A DNA stretch of 64,000 nt from Adiantum capillus-veneris (GCA_014529385.2 CM043958.1:126269817-126333816), one strand, 5' to 3'; shown: positions 12,582 through 24,589, counted from the first letter of the stretch. The notes: generated by a model not told the origin, from the letters alone. A program made the numbers and translations.

Positions 12582-13909
12582 ATGTCTACACTGCAAGAGG
12601 CAGCCATGCAACATATGATGCAACAGTTTGCAGCCTATATGCAACAATAGTATAATCTAGAAGATTGGATTTGTAAAGCTCGACAAACAATTACAAATAA
12701 GTTACAGTGGTTTGAAGGTCGAGATATTTCTAAATTTTGCAATATCTACGAGCCGGCAATGGAAGATAATGGAATTGATGATCAAAATGCAATGGAAGGA
12801 TTTCATCTAATTGCGGTGCTAGAACTTAGGGGCCAAACTAAAGAGATTCAGGCAGCTCAAGGACCAAATTTGCAGGAATTCAAGAAGGCACTGTAGGAGG
12901 AATATTTTCTTGAGGATTCACAGAGGGTGACCAAACAGAGCTTCATGAAGTGGGTGAAGAAGAGAAGTAAAATTTTATCTGCACGAGAATCGCTATGGGA
13001 GTTTGAGAAGAAATTTGATCAGCTATCCTTGGCAAAGCAGTAATCGATGGAGGATCAGAAGGTTGAATTGTTTATTTAGGCTACTGGTCAATGGCTTCAG
13101 AAGAGTCTGATGCAGTTGTTGGAGGATTTGACAGGCAAATTGGGATTAACGTCTGACTGGAAGATAGTCACTAAAGTGGTGAATATGATCGTGAAACGAC
13201 ACGTGAGAGTTGATAAGCTGATTGTGGTTGATGTGATGGATGTTGTGGAAGAGGAAACTAAGGAGACAACAATACCCAAAGTGGAGGAGCCGGTTCTCGA
13301 CGAACTAAGGTGAAAGGTATTCAAGAATTAAATTTGAATTTCAAAACTATAAAATTTGAAGTGTTGGATGCAAAGGGGTCTACTTTTGAGCCTAGGCAGC
13401 AACCTCCACGCAAAGGTTGGGATCGATGCATGTGGTGCTATAGTGAAGACCATAGATATGTTAAGGAATGTGATGAGTTTGATGAAGCTTACAAAAGGAA
13501 TATGGTTTTTTGGAAGGACAAGAAGATTCACCTCAGGGCAACAGGTGAGATGCTCCACTTGAACTTTGGGAGGGGCGGCATGAAAAAGCTAGTAGAAGGA
13601 ATACATCATAATGTTGCTCTTGTGGAAGCAGCTACATATGGATTGCAAGTTTATGGAAAGGGAGATGATGATGATTCAGGTGCAAAGGGCCAGTTGTGGC
13701 CTTATGCTTTGAAGACAACAGAAGCAGGTAAGGTAACTTATGGAAAATTGGCAGAGGTAGGGAATTCTATTCAAGAAACCACAAGGTGGACTGATCCAGT
13801 GGATTCCCTCTTAGTATATGCATTTATTGCTAAGTCTCAAGCTAATGAGCCTATGGTGGAAGAAAAGTGGAAAAGGGGCGAAGAAGTTGTAGGGACATCA
13901 AAAAGGGTA
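12582..13909 (+). pseudogene. Element X gag with CX2CX4HX5C knuckle, broken
   Basis: The start at 12,582 (MSTLQEAAMQHMMQQF) is the first ATG of a frame that continues, with stops, through a gag-like helical region (WFEGRDISKFCNIYEPAMED, then ESLWEFEKKFDQLS). In-frame stops lie near 12,648 (TAG), 12,895 (TAG), 13,042 (TAA) and 13,078 (TAG), and there is a frameshift at about 13,310. Residues near 13,425-13,470 form the zinc knuckle CMWCYSEDHRYVKEC, whose last spacing is five rather than the usual four. The frame ends where Gypsy-2 sequence begins in inverted orientation. The matching downstream part of this element lies inverted at 17,964-19,297. It probably encodes the capsid protein of a Gypsy-like element not otherwise represented in the window. 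Confidence 0.65.
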
Positions 13910-15085
13910 AAGGGCTGACATTACATCTTTAAAGTTAGGGTCAATAGCATGCTTTTTTATCATAGAAGATAGATCATTGTAAGTTGCTATAGACACCACA
14001 TTGACTTTTGGTCGTCGTGAAAGAGCATCGGCCACTTGATTGTGTTTACCAGCAATGTGAGCAATATGAAAATAAAATTGCGAAAGAAAGTTTGCCCACC
14101 TCATTTGTTTGTCGGAAAGCTTGGTTTGCGTTATGAAGTACTTGAGACTTTGGCGGTTTGTTCGTAAAATGAATGGAGTCCCCAATAAATAGTGCTTCCA
14201 TGTGTCTAGGGCATGTACAACAGCCAAAAGCTCTTTCTCATAAATGCCCAAGACCCATTCATCCATATTGAGCCTTCGGCTCTCATATGGGACCTCAAAT
14301 GGCTTTGAGAGATCCGAAAGGATGAGGACTGATTGTGAGGTAAGCTTATCTATGAGCTTGTCGAAAGCATTTTGCTCCTTAGCAATCCATGAATACTTAA
14401 TGTTCTTCTTTGTTAAGCCATGTAATGGTCCTACTATTTGAGAAAATTTTGCTATGAAACGTCTATAGTATGCACACATACCAATAAAGCTTCTTAGCTC
14501 ATGTAGATTCATTGGATTAGGCCATGCTTTTATTGCCTCTAACTTCGATGGATCCATATGGATACCATCTTCAGAGATAATACGACCTAAGTATTGAATC
14601 TCTTGAAGGAAAAATTCGTCTTTCTTTTGGTTGAGAAAAAGCTTGTTGCCCTCAATGCTTGAAAAATCACTTGGAGATGTTGCTTGTGTTCCTCCAAGGA
14701 CTTGGAGTAGATGATGATATCATCAAAGTACACTCCAGTTAACTTGCGATAGGGTCTAAATATTTTCTTCATCAAACGATTGAATGTGTTTGGTGCATTG
14801 GTCAAGCCAAAAGGCATGAATAGATATTCATAAAGACCAAAAGTTGTACGAAATGTTGTCTTTATGATATCTTCATCCACTATCCTTATGTGATGATAGC
14901 CACTTTTAAGGTCAATCCTACTAAAGTAGGTAGAGCCTTGTAGCTTATCAAACACATCTTCTACTCGAGGCACGAGAAATATGTTTTTGATAGTGATATG
15001 GTTTAGTGCTCCATAATCCACACACATAAGGTATGTACCATCTTTTTTTTGCACTAAAAGGACTAGAGAACATGCCATTTCTTCA
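13910..15085 (-). pseudogene. Gypsy-2 RT/RNase H, inverted piece
   Basis: Closely matches 3,310-4,530 of Gypsy-1. The RT keeps VYFDDIIIYSK (about 14,720), and RNase H ends with HIAHIAGKHNQVADALSR. A deletion of roughly 60 bp near 14,288 removes the first RNase H segment (QFDACGDCLGA in Gypsy-1), including its first catalytic Asp. The piece stops at 13,910 in the middle of the integrase N-terminus; the continuation is found on the plus strand at 19,298. On the gag side, at about 15,085, RT is joined directly to gag. About 1.1 kb corresponding to 4,540-5,685 of Gypsy-1, with the zinc knuckle and protease, is missing. Confidence 0.85.
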
Positions 15086-16093
15086 GGTAGTAATCCCGCA
15101 CAAAATTGATGCTTTTGCTCGGCGAAGTCTATCTTTTGGAAGACAATAGCCTTGAGATGTAAATCCTAAAACTTGTCCACATATTTGTGAATAGACTCAT
15201 GTGAGAGAAGCTTCAAACTGCACCATTCGATAAGTACTTTGTCCTTTGCATTGCTTGCAAGGAATTGCTTCATGATGGAAACTCGTAGAGTTTTCCATGT
15301 CTTTGGGGCTTCACCATTTCCATGAAGGTTAGCCCACCATTGACGAGCCAATTTATGGAAGTGCATAGCTACATGGCGTAGCTTGGAGGACTCCGTGAAG
15401 CCCTCCTCTCTAAAGGCCACATCAAATGGTTGGATGAAGGCCAATACTTTGTCGGTGGCACCAAAGGTGCCATGATAGGTGAGGTGAGAAAAGAGATACT
15501 CTTTCCTCCCTCTTTGAACTTCATGAGCTTTTGTGATCTTCACCATGCAAGGTATGATTTGCGATGTCCTCCCCTCTTGTATTCTCTAGGAGAATAGCCA
15601 TAGCTTTTGTCGGGAGAGGAGGAAGGTGAGGAAGAAGGAGAAGAAGGTGACCTCTTTCTTGACCTTTTCTTCCTTTGTTTCCTCTCTTCCCTTTCAGAGT
15701 GACGAGGAGAAGGACTATGTGTTGACTGTTTCCTCATGGGAGGACTTGGCAATCGTCTAATCCGTCATCTTCGTGGAGCCACATCTTCAAAGGAGCTTAG
15801 GGATTCATTCCTTTCTTGCTCTTTGGATTCCTCCTCTCGTATATGGGAGAGAGTCTTCTTTTGGGGGTCTCATCAAGAGGCCTCTTAAGCTCTCTCTCCT
15901 CTTGGAGAGGAAGGGAAATCACATAAGCACGAAGTTGTTGAGTAACTTCGCCTTGCAAAGTAGGGTTGCTCATAGCTTGATGCAACCTAGTAACAAGATA
16001 ATTGATAAACATGGGGGCATCAGCATTAGCACCTTCATGTGCAAAATCAAAGTTATCAATGTTCATTCTACTCTCTTGATTATGGTCAGCCAT
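15086..16093 (-). pseudogene. Gypsy-2 gag, truncated
   Basis: The start codon at 16,093-16,091 opens MADHNQESRMNIDNFDFAHE, the best preserved gag N-terminus in the window. It continues through a Ser/Arg-rich part and the KLARQWWANLHGNGEAPK region (about 15,370) before the internal deletion into RT at about 15,085. The zinc knuckle is lost. A frameshift lies near 15,790. The organisation otherwise equals Gypsy-1. Confidence 0.8.
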
Positions 16094-16491
16094 GCTAATT
16101 ATACTTATGTGTTTACTTAGGTGTATTCTTTGGAAATTCAAAACCTTAGTTGCTACTCTTAGCCTTTGAAAATAAGCACTTATGTATCTACATCCACGAC
16201 TCGAATTGGTTAATTATAGAGAGTAGTAGGGTGGGTCTAACATAGCAAAATTACGGAGGTATAGCTCCTTTCGGACTTCTTATGGCTCAATAATGGTAAA
16301 GCCGTAGGAAAGTCTAAAAAGACCCCATTATTAAGACGAAAGCTCCCGAGGTGTGCACCATATCCCACATAGTGGGCTCAACAAAACCGATTATAGATCC
16401 TAGTCTCACTTACGCTACTATCATTAACAAAATCAACCATTAATAGGATACTTAAGGACCTCTCTTCTTAAGCAAAAAAAGAGAAACCAAA

Positions 16492-16504
16492 TGCTCTGGT
16501 ACCA
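16492..16504 (-). promoter_or_regulatory. Primer binding site of Gypsy-2
   Basis: The minus strand reads TGGTACCAGAGCA directly inside the LTR end (CATTACAA). It corresponds to the initiator tRNA-Met primer site TGGTATCAGAGC with one change, different from the change in Gypsy-1. Confidence 0.8.
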
Positions 16505-16505
16505 T

Positions 16506-17963
16506 TGTAATGTAAATGGACTATGAACTTTGAGGATAGCGGAATTAAGAGAATTAGAGTGAGCATTTTTGTGAGATTACTTTGAGAACATAGAGGGCGA
16601 ACTTCATTGATGGTAGCAACATGAACATAGTACTTAATTAACTTGGCATGAAAAACACTTTTGCACGAGAGAGAGAGAGTATTAGAGAATATGACAATAG
16701 TTGAGGACCGGATTTACTTGGAGCCGGTCCCCCCTCCAAAAGGCGTTTGTATTATAGATTCGCCCATCAAGAGAGACTTGTTACAACACAATCTTTGTGT
16801 TCCTTGTGATCTTGGTGATGCTATGAAGATGTAAAGATTCATGCATCATGAGCATAACATAAACTTTGCAAAAAGCATTAATTATCCCAAGTCTCAATCC
16901 CAAGGCCTCAAACACCTTGGAAGGTGGAGAGAGCTAGCGGGGAATGAGGGTAGGGAAGAGGAAGAAGAATCATCCATAGGAGAAAGAAATAGTTCCTCAC
17001 TTATTATCACTCTTCTTGCTCAGCATAGCATAATAGAATAGTCATGAAGATGAAGAAGATGGAAAGCTTAAGCATTGAAGCATGGCTCTTGGTTGGAATT
17101 GCATTTCATAGCCAAGAGTGGTGGTGTAGGCTCTCCACTTCTCAACAAGCTTGGAAAAGGAGATGTAGCTCTTGCACTTTGCACTCCACACAATGAGAGA
17201 ATGTGTGTGTGTGTGTGTGTGTGTGAAAGAGTATACCCCCCTGTCAGGCTTGGTCCACCTCTCTCTCTCTCTCATATTATTTAATTATTTCATTCGGACA
17301 TGTGTCCCTTTTTCCTCTTTGAGAGAAAGAACTTAATTATTTATTTTTATGTATCTAAATTGTCATTGGACCCCTTTGAAACCTATCCAATAGCATTCAA
17401 GAACTTGATGAGGGCCACAAGTGGAGGATCATTTCAACATGTGTCTTTTATGCTTATTAAGTCATTTGGTTTGAATTGAATACTCCAACCACTTAGTCAA
17501 TCAAACATGGAAATGTTGATGCCTCTTGAGAGTTTATCTTTGAATTGAACACTTCAAGAACCTTAGTCATTTAAGCATGCGAGAAGCACCTCAAGTTTTT
17601 GGGCAAGGTTCTCACTAACACTTAGCAAGCCGACAAGCACCTCATGCTTGGGTAGGATTCCCACCTCAAGGTCAACCCTAGCTTGCCTAAGATCAAAGGA
17701 CTTTCTAATACTAACTTTTGGAGGTCTTTAATGAAGATAATCCTAAGGTCTTTAATGAAGATAACCCTAAGGTCCATTAGGTAGCATTGCTCTTTAATAG
17801 ACCATCTCTCATTTGGACCCCTTTAACTTTGGCCCCGTGTTGAGACAGATCCATAAGCACATGTCTATATGCTAACCCTTGTTCTCGTTTATTCTCCCAC
17901 ATTAAATGATCAGTTTAATATGAGAAAATCATTTGGGTTGGTTAGATATTAGATTTTATGACA
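16506..17963 (-). repeat. 5' LTR of Gypsy-2
   Basis: Full-length homologue of the LTR at 128-1,622, bounded by TGTCATAAAATC on the minus strand at 17,963 and CATTACA at 16,506, with the primer site directly inside. It carries short GT and CT tracts at the same positions as the other copy. Its outer edge abuts element X coding sequence at 17,964, so Gypsy-2 inserted into element X. No 3' LTR partner remains. Confidence 0.85.
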
Positions 17964-19297
17964 TCATATATGTCCAGGTCTTCATACATGTCCATTGAGT
18001 GGAACTTAACAACTTCAGTTCCGCTTTGTAACGTGTATTGTCTGATCTCCTCAAGCTGTGACATAGTGTCTACATAAGTTACCTCTTCAAAGATCCTTGA
18101 AATCACATCATCTGATTCAAGCACAACACATCCTTGCAAATTCACTTTGGATACTTGAAACATACTGCTTCTCCCATTTTGGCAAATCATTAAATTTCCT
18201 ATAAGATACTGAACCTTCAGATGTTAACCCAAAAATCATGAAGAGAAAGCTTCTCTTTGTGAGAACTTCTCCTGACTTGTACCACCATAGTCCTGCTTTA
18301 TAGTGGCACTCCGAGAAAATCCTGTGCAAACCTGTGTTCTTTGAACTCCTTGCATATCTTCAGCAATGGATGATCACGTAAATTGTCTTTGTTACTGGCC
18401 TGGTCAACACATACAGTCAAGAATTGAACCTCTTTCTTACCATCTCGGCTTCAAACCCTGGCATAGGCCAAGCCATCATCTAGCACCTTGATTTCCATTT
18501 GCACAAGCATAATGTAGGGCTATCCCAAAATCAATGGGTAGGAAGAATGATCCTGTATAAAGAAATTTTGATCATCACACACATCCCCTACAATTACCTT
18601 AACGTTTGCATATGCACCATACAGGTCGCCTAGAAGCATATTGGCAGCTCAAATCCACCAATCATGGTCTACATCAATAGGCCATTTTTTCTTTTTGTGC
18701 AAGATTTTTGCCATCAAAATTGTCTCCTATCCATGATCTATTAGTGCTAAGACCGGTTCTTCAATGTCGCCAAGCTTCACAACAGTTTCAGTTATTGCCC
18801 TTGCCCAATGAGTCCTTGAAAAGTGACTCCTAGGTGTAACTTCATTGTCTTCCTCATCGTTAAAACGAACATGTCTTACCTCAGGTACAATCGGGTTTGA
18901 AACCATTACAAGACTCAACTCTTCTTCTTCGAGATCTTCAAAATCTTCTTCATAATCATCCAGAATTGCTTCGATGTATCAAATCATCTGGCTCTTAACT
19001 GACTCTGGCTCCTATTCACTTGGTTTTTGCCGCTTTCTTTTGATAATATCGATGATCTCTTCATGGAACTCGCTCTTAGAAATTCCCAGAATATCACCCA
19101 ATGTGAGCTCCACTTTACTGTTAAGGATGCGCTCTTCAAAGACCTTCTTTAGATCTGTCGCTAATTCAATATCAGATTACAACTTATAAGAGGGTCCCTC
19201 GGCTTACCTTGCTTTTTGTCCTTGGGTGCCTTCTCCATAACCACTTTAGGAGTGGGCTTAGGAGCAGGTTCTTCCTCTTTCTTGCTGCTGATCTCGT
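17964..19297 (-). pseudogene. Element X pre-protease and protease region, inverted piece
   Basis: Read on the minus strand from 19,297: a Lys/Glu/Pro-rich linker (EEEPAPKPTPKVVMEKAPKD), an acidic conserved block (DLKKVFEERILNSKVELTLG), then a protease-like segment ending VLALIDHG at about 18,727 followed by a TAG. Further down comes KEKLLFMIFGLTSEGSVSYRK and related sequence, until the Gypsy-2 LTR interrupts at 17,963. The DHG triad resembles the DSG/DTG site of retroviral-type aspartic proteases. Many in-frame stops are present. It is the continuation of the gag at 12,582-13,909 in inverted orientation: joining the 13,909 end to the complement of 19,297 keeps the same reading frame. Confidence 0.6.
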
Positions 19298-20629
19298 TTT
19301 GGGGAAGAAAGAGGAACCATTCACCTTGCAGGATGGTTATCTTCTCCATGGCAATAGGCTATGTGTTACCCACTCCCTTCGTGAGAAAGTCATGTATGAA
19401 TCCCATGCTCCTCCCTATGCAGGGTATAGAGGCATTCAACCTACTCTTTGAGGAGTAGAGACGTACTTCTATTGGCCTACCATGAAAGTGGACATACAAG
19501 AGTATGTTTCAAAATGTGTGGTATGCCAAAAGACTAAGTATGATAGAGGGAAGAAACCTTGATTACTTTAACCATTGCCAATCCTTAATTCACCATGGGA
19601 GAGTACATCCATGGATTTTATCTTTGGATTATCCAAGTCTATCCATGGGAATACGGGAATATGGACAATAGTCGACAAGTTTAGCAAGCAAGAACACTTT
19701 ATTCCTATCAAAAAGACTATTAAGGCACACCAAATGGCGACCATCTTCATATCTCAAATTCTCAAACACCATGGATTACCAACATCCATCGTGTCAGATG
19801 GAGATCCTAGAATGACCAATAATTTTTGGAAATGTCTCTTTTAAAATATAGGTACAAGATTGAATTTCTCTTCGGCCTATCACCCACAAACGGATGGCCA
19901 AATTGAAATAGCCAATCTTACGATACTCGATCTACTAAAGATTTATGTTACAAAGGTAGATCAACGATCACAATGGGAGAAGTACTTACCCCTTGTAGAG
20001 TATGCGTACAATAATACTATCCATACTATTATGGAAAAAGCACCTTTTGAGATCATAGAGGGAAAACCTAAAAGTCCCTTGCTACTTAAAGTACATGGGA
20101 AGATCTTCGCTGTTGATGAGTATAGCCGTGACCTACAAGAATCTTTTCAAAACGTTAAGGAGGCTATATGCATCTCTCAATAAAGGCAAAAAGCTGTTGC
20201 TTACAAGCACAGAAGGGCCTTAACGTTCAAAGAAAATGATTGGGTCTTACTTAAGTTTCCCAAGGCTCGATTAAGGCAAACGGCGGGCAAAAATCCTACG
20301 GGCCATCAAAAGTATTATGCTAAATTAGCAAAAAGATACTATGTCCTTTTCAAATATTGAAGCCAATCAATGACATGGCTTATCAACTCAAGTTTCCCAA
20401 CCATTGGCTCATACACAATGCTTTTCATGTGAGCCTACTTAAGCCCTACAAAGGAGAGCCACCAATAGAACCAATTATTGAAGACCCTCCAGAAATCGAA
20501 GACCAAGAAGAGGTGCTACAACCCTAAGTTATCCTTTGACATGAAGACAAGGTACTTTGGCAGTAAGATTATCCGACGGTATCATATCAAGTTCAAAAAT
20601 TATCCTTTGGAAGATGCTAGATGGATGCA
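19298..20629 (+). pseudogene. Gypsy-2 integrase and chromodomain piece
   Basis: Begins within LGKKEEPFTLQDGYLLHG exactly where the minus-strand piece at 13,910 stops. It contains the zinc-binding part (KCVVCQKTKYDRGKK), the integrase core (MDFIFGLSKSIHG, then SDGDPRM, then YHPQTDGQIEIAN with the third catalytic Glu), the HNAFHVSLLKPYK linker and a decayed chromodomain. It breaks off at about 20,629 in the last motif, before any polypurine tract or 3' LTR. Several stops and frameshifts (for example TAA near 20,180) make it non-functional. Confidence 0.85.
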
Positions 20630-22489
20630 AGGAATAGTGGATTTATAATCACCAAGCAAAAAAGCGAGCAAAAACAAATTCCGAGCAAATTCAGGCCATG
20701 GGAAAATTGATACAAGAACTTATGCTATGCATGTTATTTTCACTACCATAATTATGTGAATCTATCAGCATAAATTTAGATTTTTGAACCATTATGAAAA
20801 TTGAATACTCGAGACACATGTAGAGACACAACCCAATTATAGGTGACATACCTTCTCTATCACATCTCTAAAATTCTTAAAAGACGACATCTTATATCAC
20901 CACTGATGTATCATGAGGTTTGTGTTGAATATCGATCGCTTTCTGTTGAAGCCTGTTGCCAAGAAAACAACCTCAATTGTACTATGATGGTAACGAGACA
21001 TTGGTTTCCGTTGAGTGGTTGGACATGGTTGGTATGTGCTGATCTAGCCCAAGCAGCATGTAAGGAATTTTGTTGTGCTCTTTTGGTAGCCAACAAGGGC
21101 TACTATTAGGGTTATTCTTTGTAGCTTTTAATCAGGTATAAGGTTGAATTTTGAATGACTCGACAACTCAATAGAGCAATCAATTTTAAGGTTAATATAT
21201 AGATTTTGAAGGCTTTTGGAGATGTTTCCTATGAAGCATTTGCCAAGACTCTTAAAGGTTGATTGAAAAAGCTCTTCTAACTCTATGCACAAACTTTATC
21301 TTCTTTTGTAAGTCATCTTAGCAAGATCTAGCTAGAGAACCATCTAATGCACTTGTCTCTGATTGATACTTTGTAGTGGAAACCCTCTCATTAAAATTTT
21401 TAAATACACTTAAAAGCATCAGATTGTCTTCAAAAATTGTGTTTCTATCACCAACAACACATGGCAAAAACACAAGAAGCCCATTTGATAAAATTTGCAA
21501 AACTCAAGGCTATTGATACTTGTCACACATATCTACGCAGCCCCACAACTTTACCTCACATCTGGCCCGTTTTGTGCAGATAATTTACACAGTACACCTT
21601 CGCTAGCTCCTATTGGCTCAAGAATCTTCTCAGATTCTTCTGCTCTCAACCCTCCACTCAAAAATCTGAGCGACAATTAGTGCTGCTTGAAAAAACCTAG
21701 GTTTAGTGTAATCTCACCTACAAATTTTGAGAGTTACGTATGAACTTTCAATTTGAAGGTGATAAAACCTATAAAATGTAGAAACCTTTAGTGTAATTTA
21801 CATCTAAAATTTCTCATATGTAGGTTTGCCAAGTTTTTAGAAAAAAGTTTATTTCAAGTGTTGGCCACAGTCCTAGAATAAGCACATCGAGAAGCCTTCA
21901 ATCATGACTTAATGTCAACTATTTTCTTTTCTAGCCATTGCCGCCGCTTGCACGTGTTGCTTGCAATGCATGACATGTTTTGCTTGCTTACAGAAAAAGC
22001 CCACCCTCGCCACTGATCAAGCTCCATTTTTTTGGAGTGTGAGAGAGACCCAATCAAACTTCGGATCCCTCAAAGGCTCTTGCAGTGCAAAATACCATGC
22101 GTAAGGAGATTGATTGAGTGCTCAAGAACTTCAAAATTGAAATTAGATACCAGTGTCTCATAAACTTACTTAGAATTGATTTTTGGATCCATGAGCACAT
22201 TCCATAGATAGTCTATATTAGCAAGTACTATGAGATATACTGGAACCACTCTAATAACACTTTATATAATTTTTGCCTTTTTTGCATCATAATGAGTCAA
22301 AATTGCATCACATCCAAATTTTAATCAAATATTAGGTACCATTAAATTTTGAAAAAAAAACATTGGTTAGTGGTTGTGTTTCTTACCTAGTGGAAAGGAA
22401 GCAAGTGGTTCGCGTGGCCTCACCAAAACTGGGTGGCTACCGTCGCTTTGCCTAGTAGCGATGGATATGGTTCACTCGGGACCCCGCTA
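20630..22489. other. No gene recognised
   Basis: Anonymous sequence after the Gypsy-2 truncation. Short frames at 20,843-21,109 and 21,318-21,500 match nothing I know. Part of it may be the rest of the hAT element, whose transposase runs leftwards from 23,297, but I could not recognise the C-terminal dimerisation region. Confidence 0.4.
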
Positions 22490-23297
22490 TCTTGAACCCC
22501 GAGATGGACTAGACCTCCATGATTAAAAAATCAGCATTACATTGATCAGTGATCTTCTTTGAACATTAGACCAACCATCACTCACAATTATGCATTCTGA
22601 AAGCAAAATATTTCCAATTATTATTTTGGAAACACGCTCTTTGACTTCGATGTAATATTTGTCCAAGAGATCATTTTGTATTGTGTGATACGAAGGGGTT
22701 GAAAATCATGGGCCAAACTCATCATTTTCTTCCATGCAGCCTTCCAATGATTTCTATCTACCATGACTAGAGCAAGTTCCAATATAAAAAAATCGCTTTT
22801 GCGAGTGCGGTTTGTGCTTCTTCTAGAGACTGCATTTGAAAGATTTGATGCAATGATTTTTGACGCATTTACTCGAGTCCACCTTCATTGTGATGCTTAA
22901 AAGGAACACTGCTTGGCAATTTCTTTCCCTACATAGGCTATTTTGCAGGGTTAGTTGGTGTAACCACAAAATTAGGAGAGTTAATATTTGGCTTTGTCTG
23001 CTCTTGACATGTATCCATAAGAGAGCTATGTATCCACTATCTCTTGCCACCCTTTTTGGTGAGCTCTTCTCTCAAACACTTTGCAATTGTAGGTGCCAAA
23101 GGATGTTCACATTTCTTACAATTCTTTATAATGCTACCCAAAAAATGGTCCATAATACATGGTGCACCACCTGATTTTGTAGTGAAGAAAAATTTACATT
23201 GCCACCCCATATATCGACAGCATATTGTGAGCATAATCCAACTCTTTGCCAAGGTCTTCTTTATTCTTTGCCTTCTTCGTACCACTTGTGCCGACAT
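22490..23297 (-). pseudogene. hAT transposase fragment (BED finger and DUF659-like)
   Basis: From 23,297 downward the minus strand encodes a BED-type zinc-finger pattern: GWQCKFFFTTKSGGAPCIMD, then HFLGS, then NCKKCEHPLAPTIAKCLREE. In hAT transposases this is the DNA-binding part, normally WxCKxC then H and C; the second Cys of the first pair is Phe here. Further on, about 22,720-22,530, a DUF659-like stretch appears (FSTPSYHTIQNDLLDKYYIE, then SECIIVSDGWSNVQRRSLIN), with the family's SDGWS signature. Frameshifts and stops separate the parts. Terminal inverted repeats and the C-terminal dimerisation domain were not identified. Confidence 0.65.
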
Positions 23298-24342
23298 TTT
23301 GCTACATTTCTTTCAATTCAATACTGAAGGCATAAGAACTAAATGTTCAATTTTAATAACATTTCTCTTCTTTTCATTATATATTAGAAAAACAATTACT
23401 AAGAATGTAATCAAATCTACACAATATGAGATTCGCAATGCACTATAGTCAATACACATATTGACTACATATGTTGTGAGCAAACATACACATTGCAATG
23501 CACTCTCTACCGGCATTATGAATACAACAATGCTATGAATTTTTCAATGCAATTATAAATATGATGATTTGTTATACATCCTCTTCGATTTGCAAACAAT
23601 AAGACACATCTATTCTCAAATGCTACAAAGAATAATCAATTTCTACACTGAAACGATCATATTATTTGCAAAACACACATAAAAGCAATAATATTTATGA
23701 TTGATCATCTCATGCACTAAAAAAATTTCATAATACATAATGCACTCCCTATATAAACCAATGCATAAAATAAGGCAATAAAATATTTAATACTATTACA
23801 CAATTGAGGAGTACTTGTATCCAATCAAAGATTGTAGCCCCCTTATGCATCCAATTCAATATATAAAAGCTATTTTCACCCAATTTAAGATTATAGCTCT
23901 CATATTGTGCAGTGACAATGTATGTCAACTCAAATTTATGATGGTGTAAAATGTAAGATTTCAAGGATCTTAACATATCTAGTACACTAGTACGGGGCAT
24001 CCGACCCTTGACTATCCACTCGTCATTTAGATATGCTCACCTTCTAGAACCAATTTTGGCCCTTTTTTGGACCAATGGCTTCATCGCAATGAGCACGAAT
24101 CTCCAAATTCTCAATGGTTTTGGCTTTGTTTCTTTAAGTTCGGTGAAGGATATAAATATTTTTATAGGTGGCTACCGTATTAAGAATCATGCTCAACCGA
24201 AAAAAATGACCTGTGACTCTATAACCTTAGGTTAATTCACAAGAAGATAATTTTACTCGGTGCTCGGATACACTCCCCAGGGATTTGCCTAGTCAAAGTG
24301 CTTAAGTTAAAAGAGATTTTACTAGATATAATTACGCCCGTC
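23298..24342. other. AT-rich stretch, no gene seen
   Basis: No open frame that I can assign on either strand. It may include the outer part of the hAT element. I could not pick out terminal inverted repeats or an 8-bp target duplication by eye. Confidence 0.4.
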
Positions 24343-24390
24343 GGGCTTGTTTATTTTCCCAATGGGCCCACCGGGAAAATAAACAAGCTC
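24343..24390. repeat. Hairpin-forming inverted repeat, 18-bp arms
   Basis: Arms GGGCTTGTTTATTTTCCC (24,343-24,360) and GGGAAAATAAACAAGCTC (24,373-24,390) pair at 17 of 18 positions around a 12-base loop (AATGGGCCCACC) that contains its own GGGCCC palindrome. No coding sequence is adjacent. It could be the core of a small foldback element or a chance transcript hairpin. Confidence 0.8.
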
Positions 24391-24589
24391 AACAGGCCTG
24401 CAAGGAAAATAATCAAACCGGACGGGTTGGACCAGCTCTGTTGGTTTTTGCAGATCATCATCAAGATCACATTAACAATTAAAGTGATCACGTCTTTTTC
24501 ATGTGTAATTACTTGTGTTATTGACGTAATCACACGATCGTGATCACGTTACTGAAATCCTTGGTTAGTATAGATTAGCAAAATTGTAA

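Noticed and set aside
13910-19297. Independent insertions rather than an inversion at the element X / Gypsy-2 junctions.
   Set aside because: Both elements are cut at the same two points and both resume in frame on the other side. Independent events would have to coincide to within a few bases.
20843-21109. Frame beginning MTYLLYHISKILKRRH on plus.
   Set aside because: No recognisable motif and a competing minus-strand frame; likely chance.
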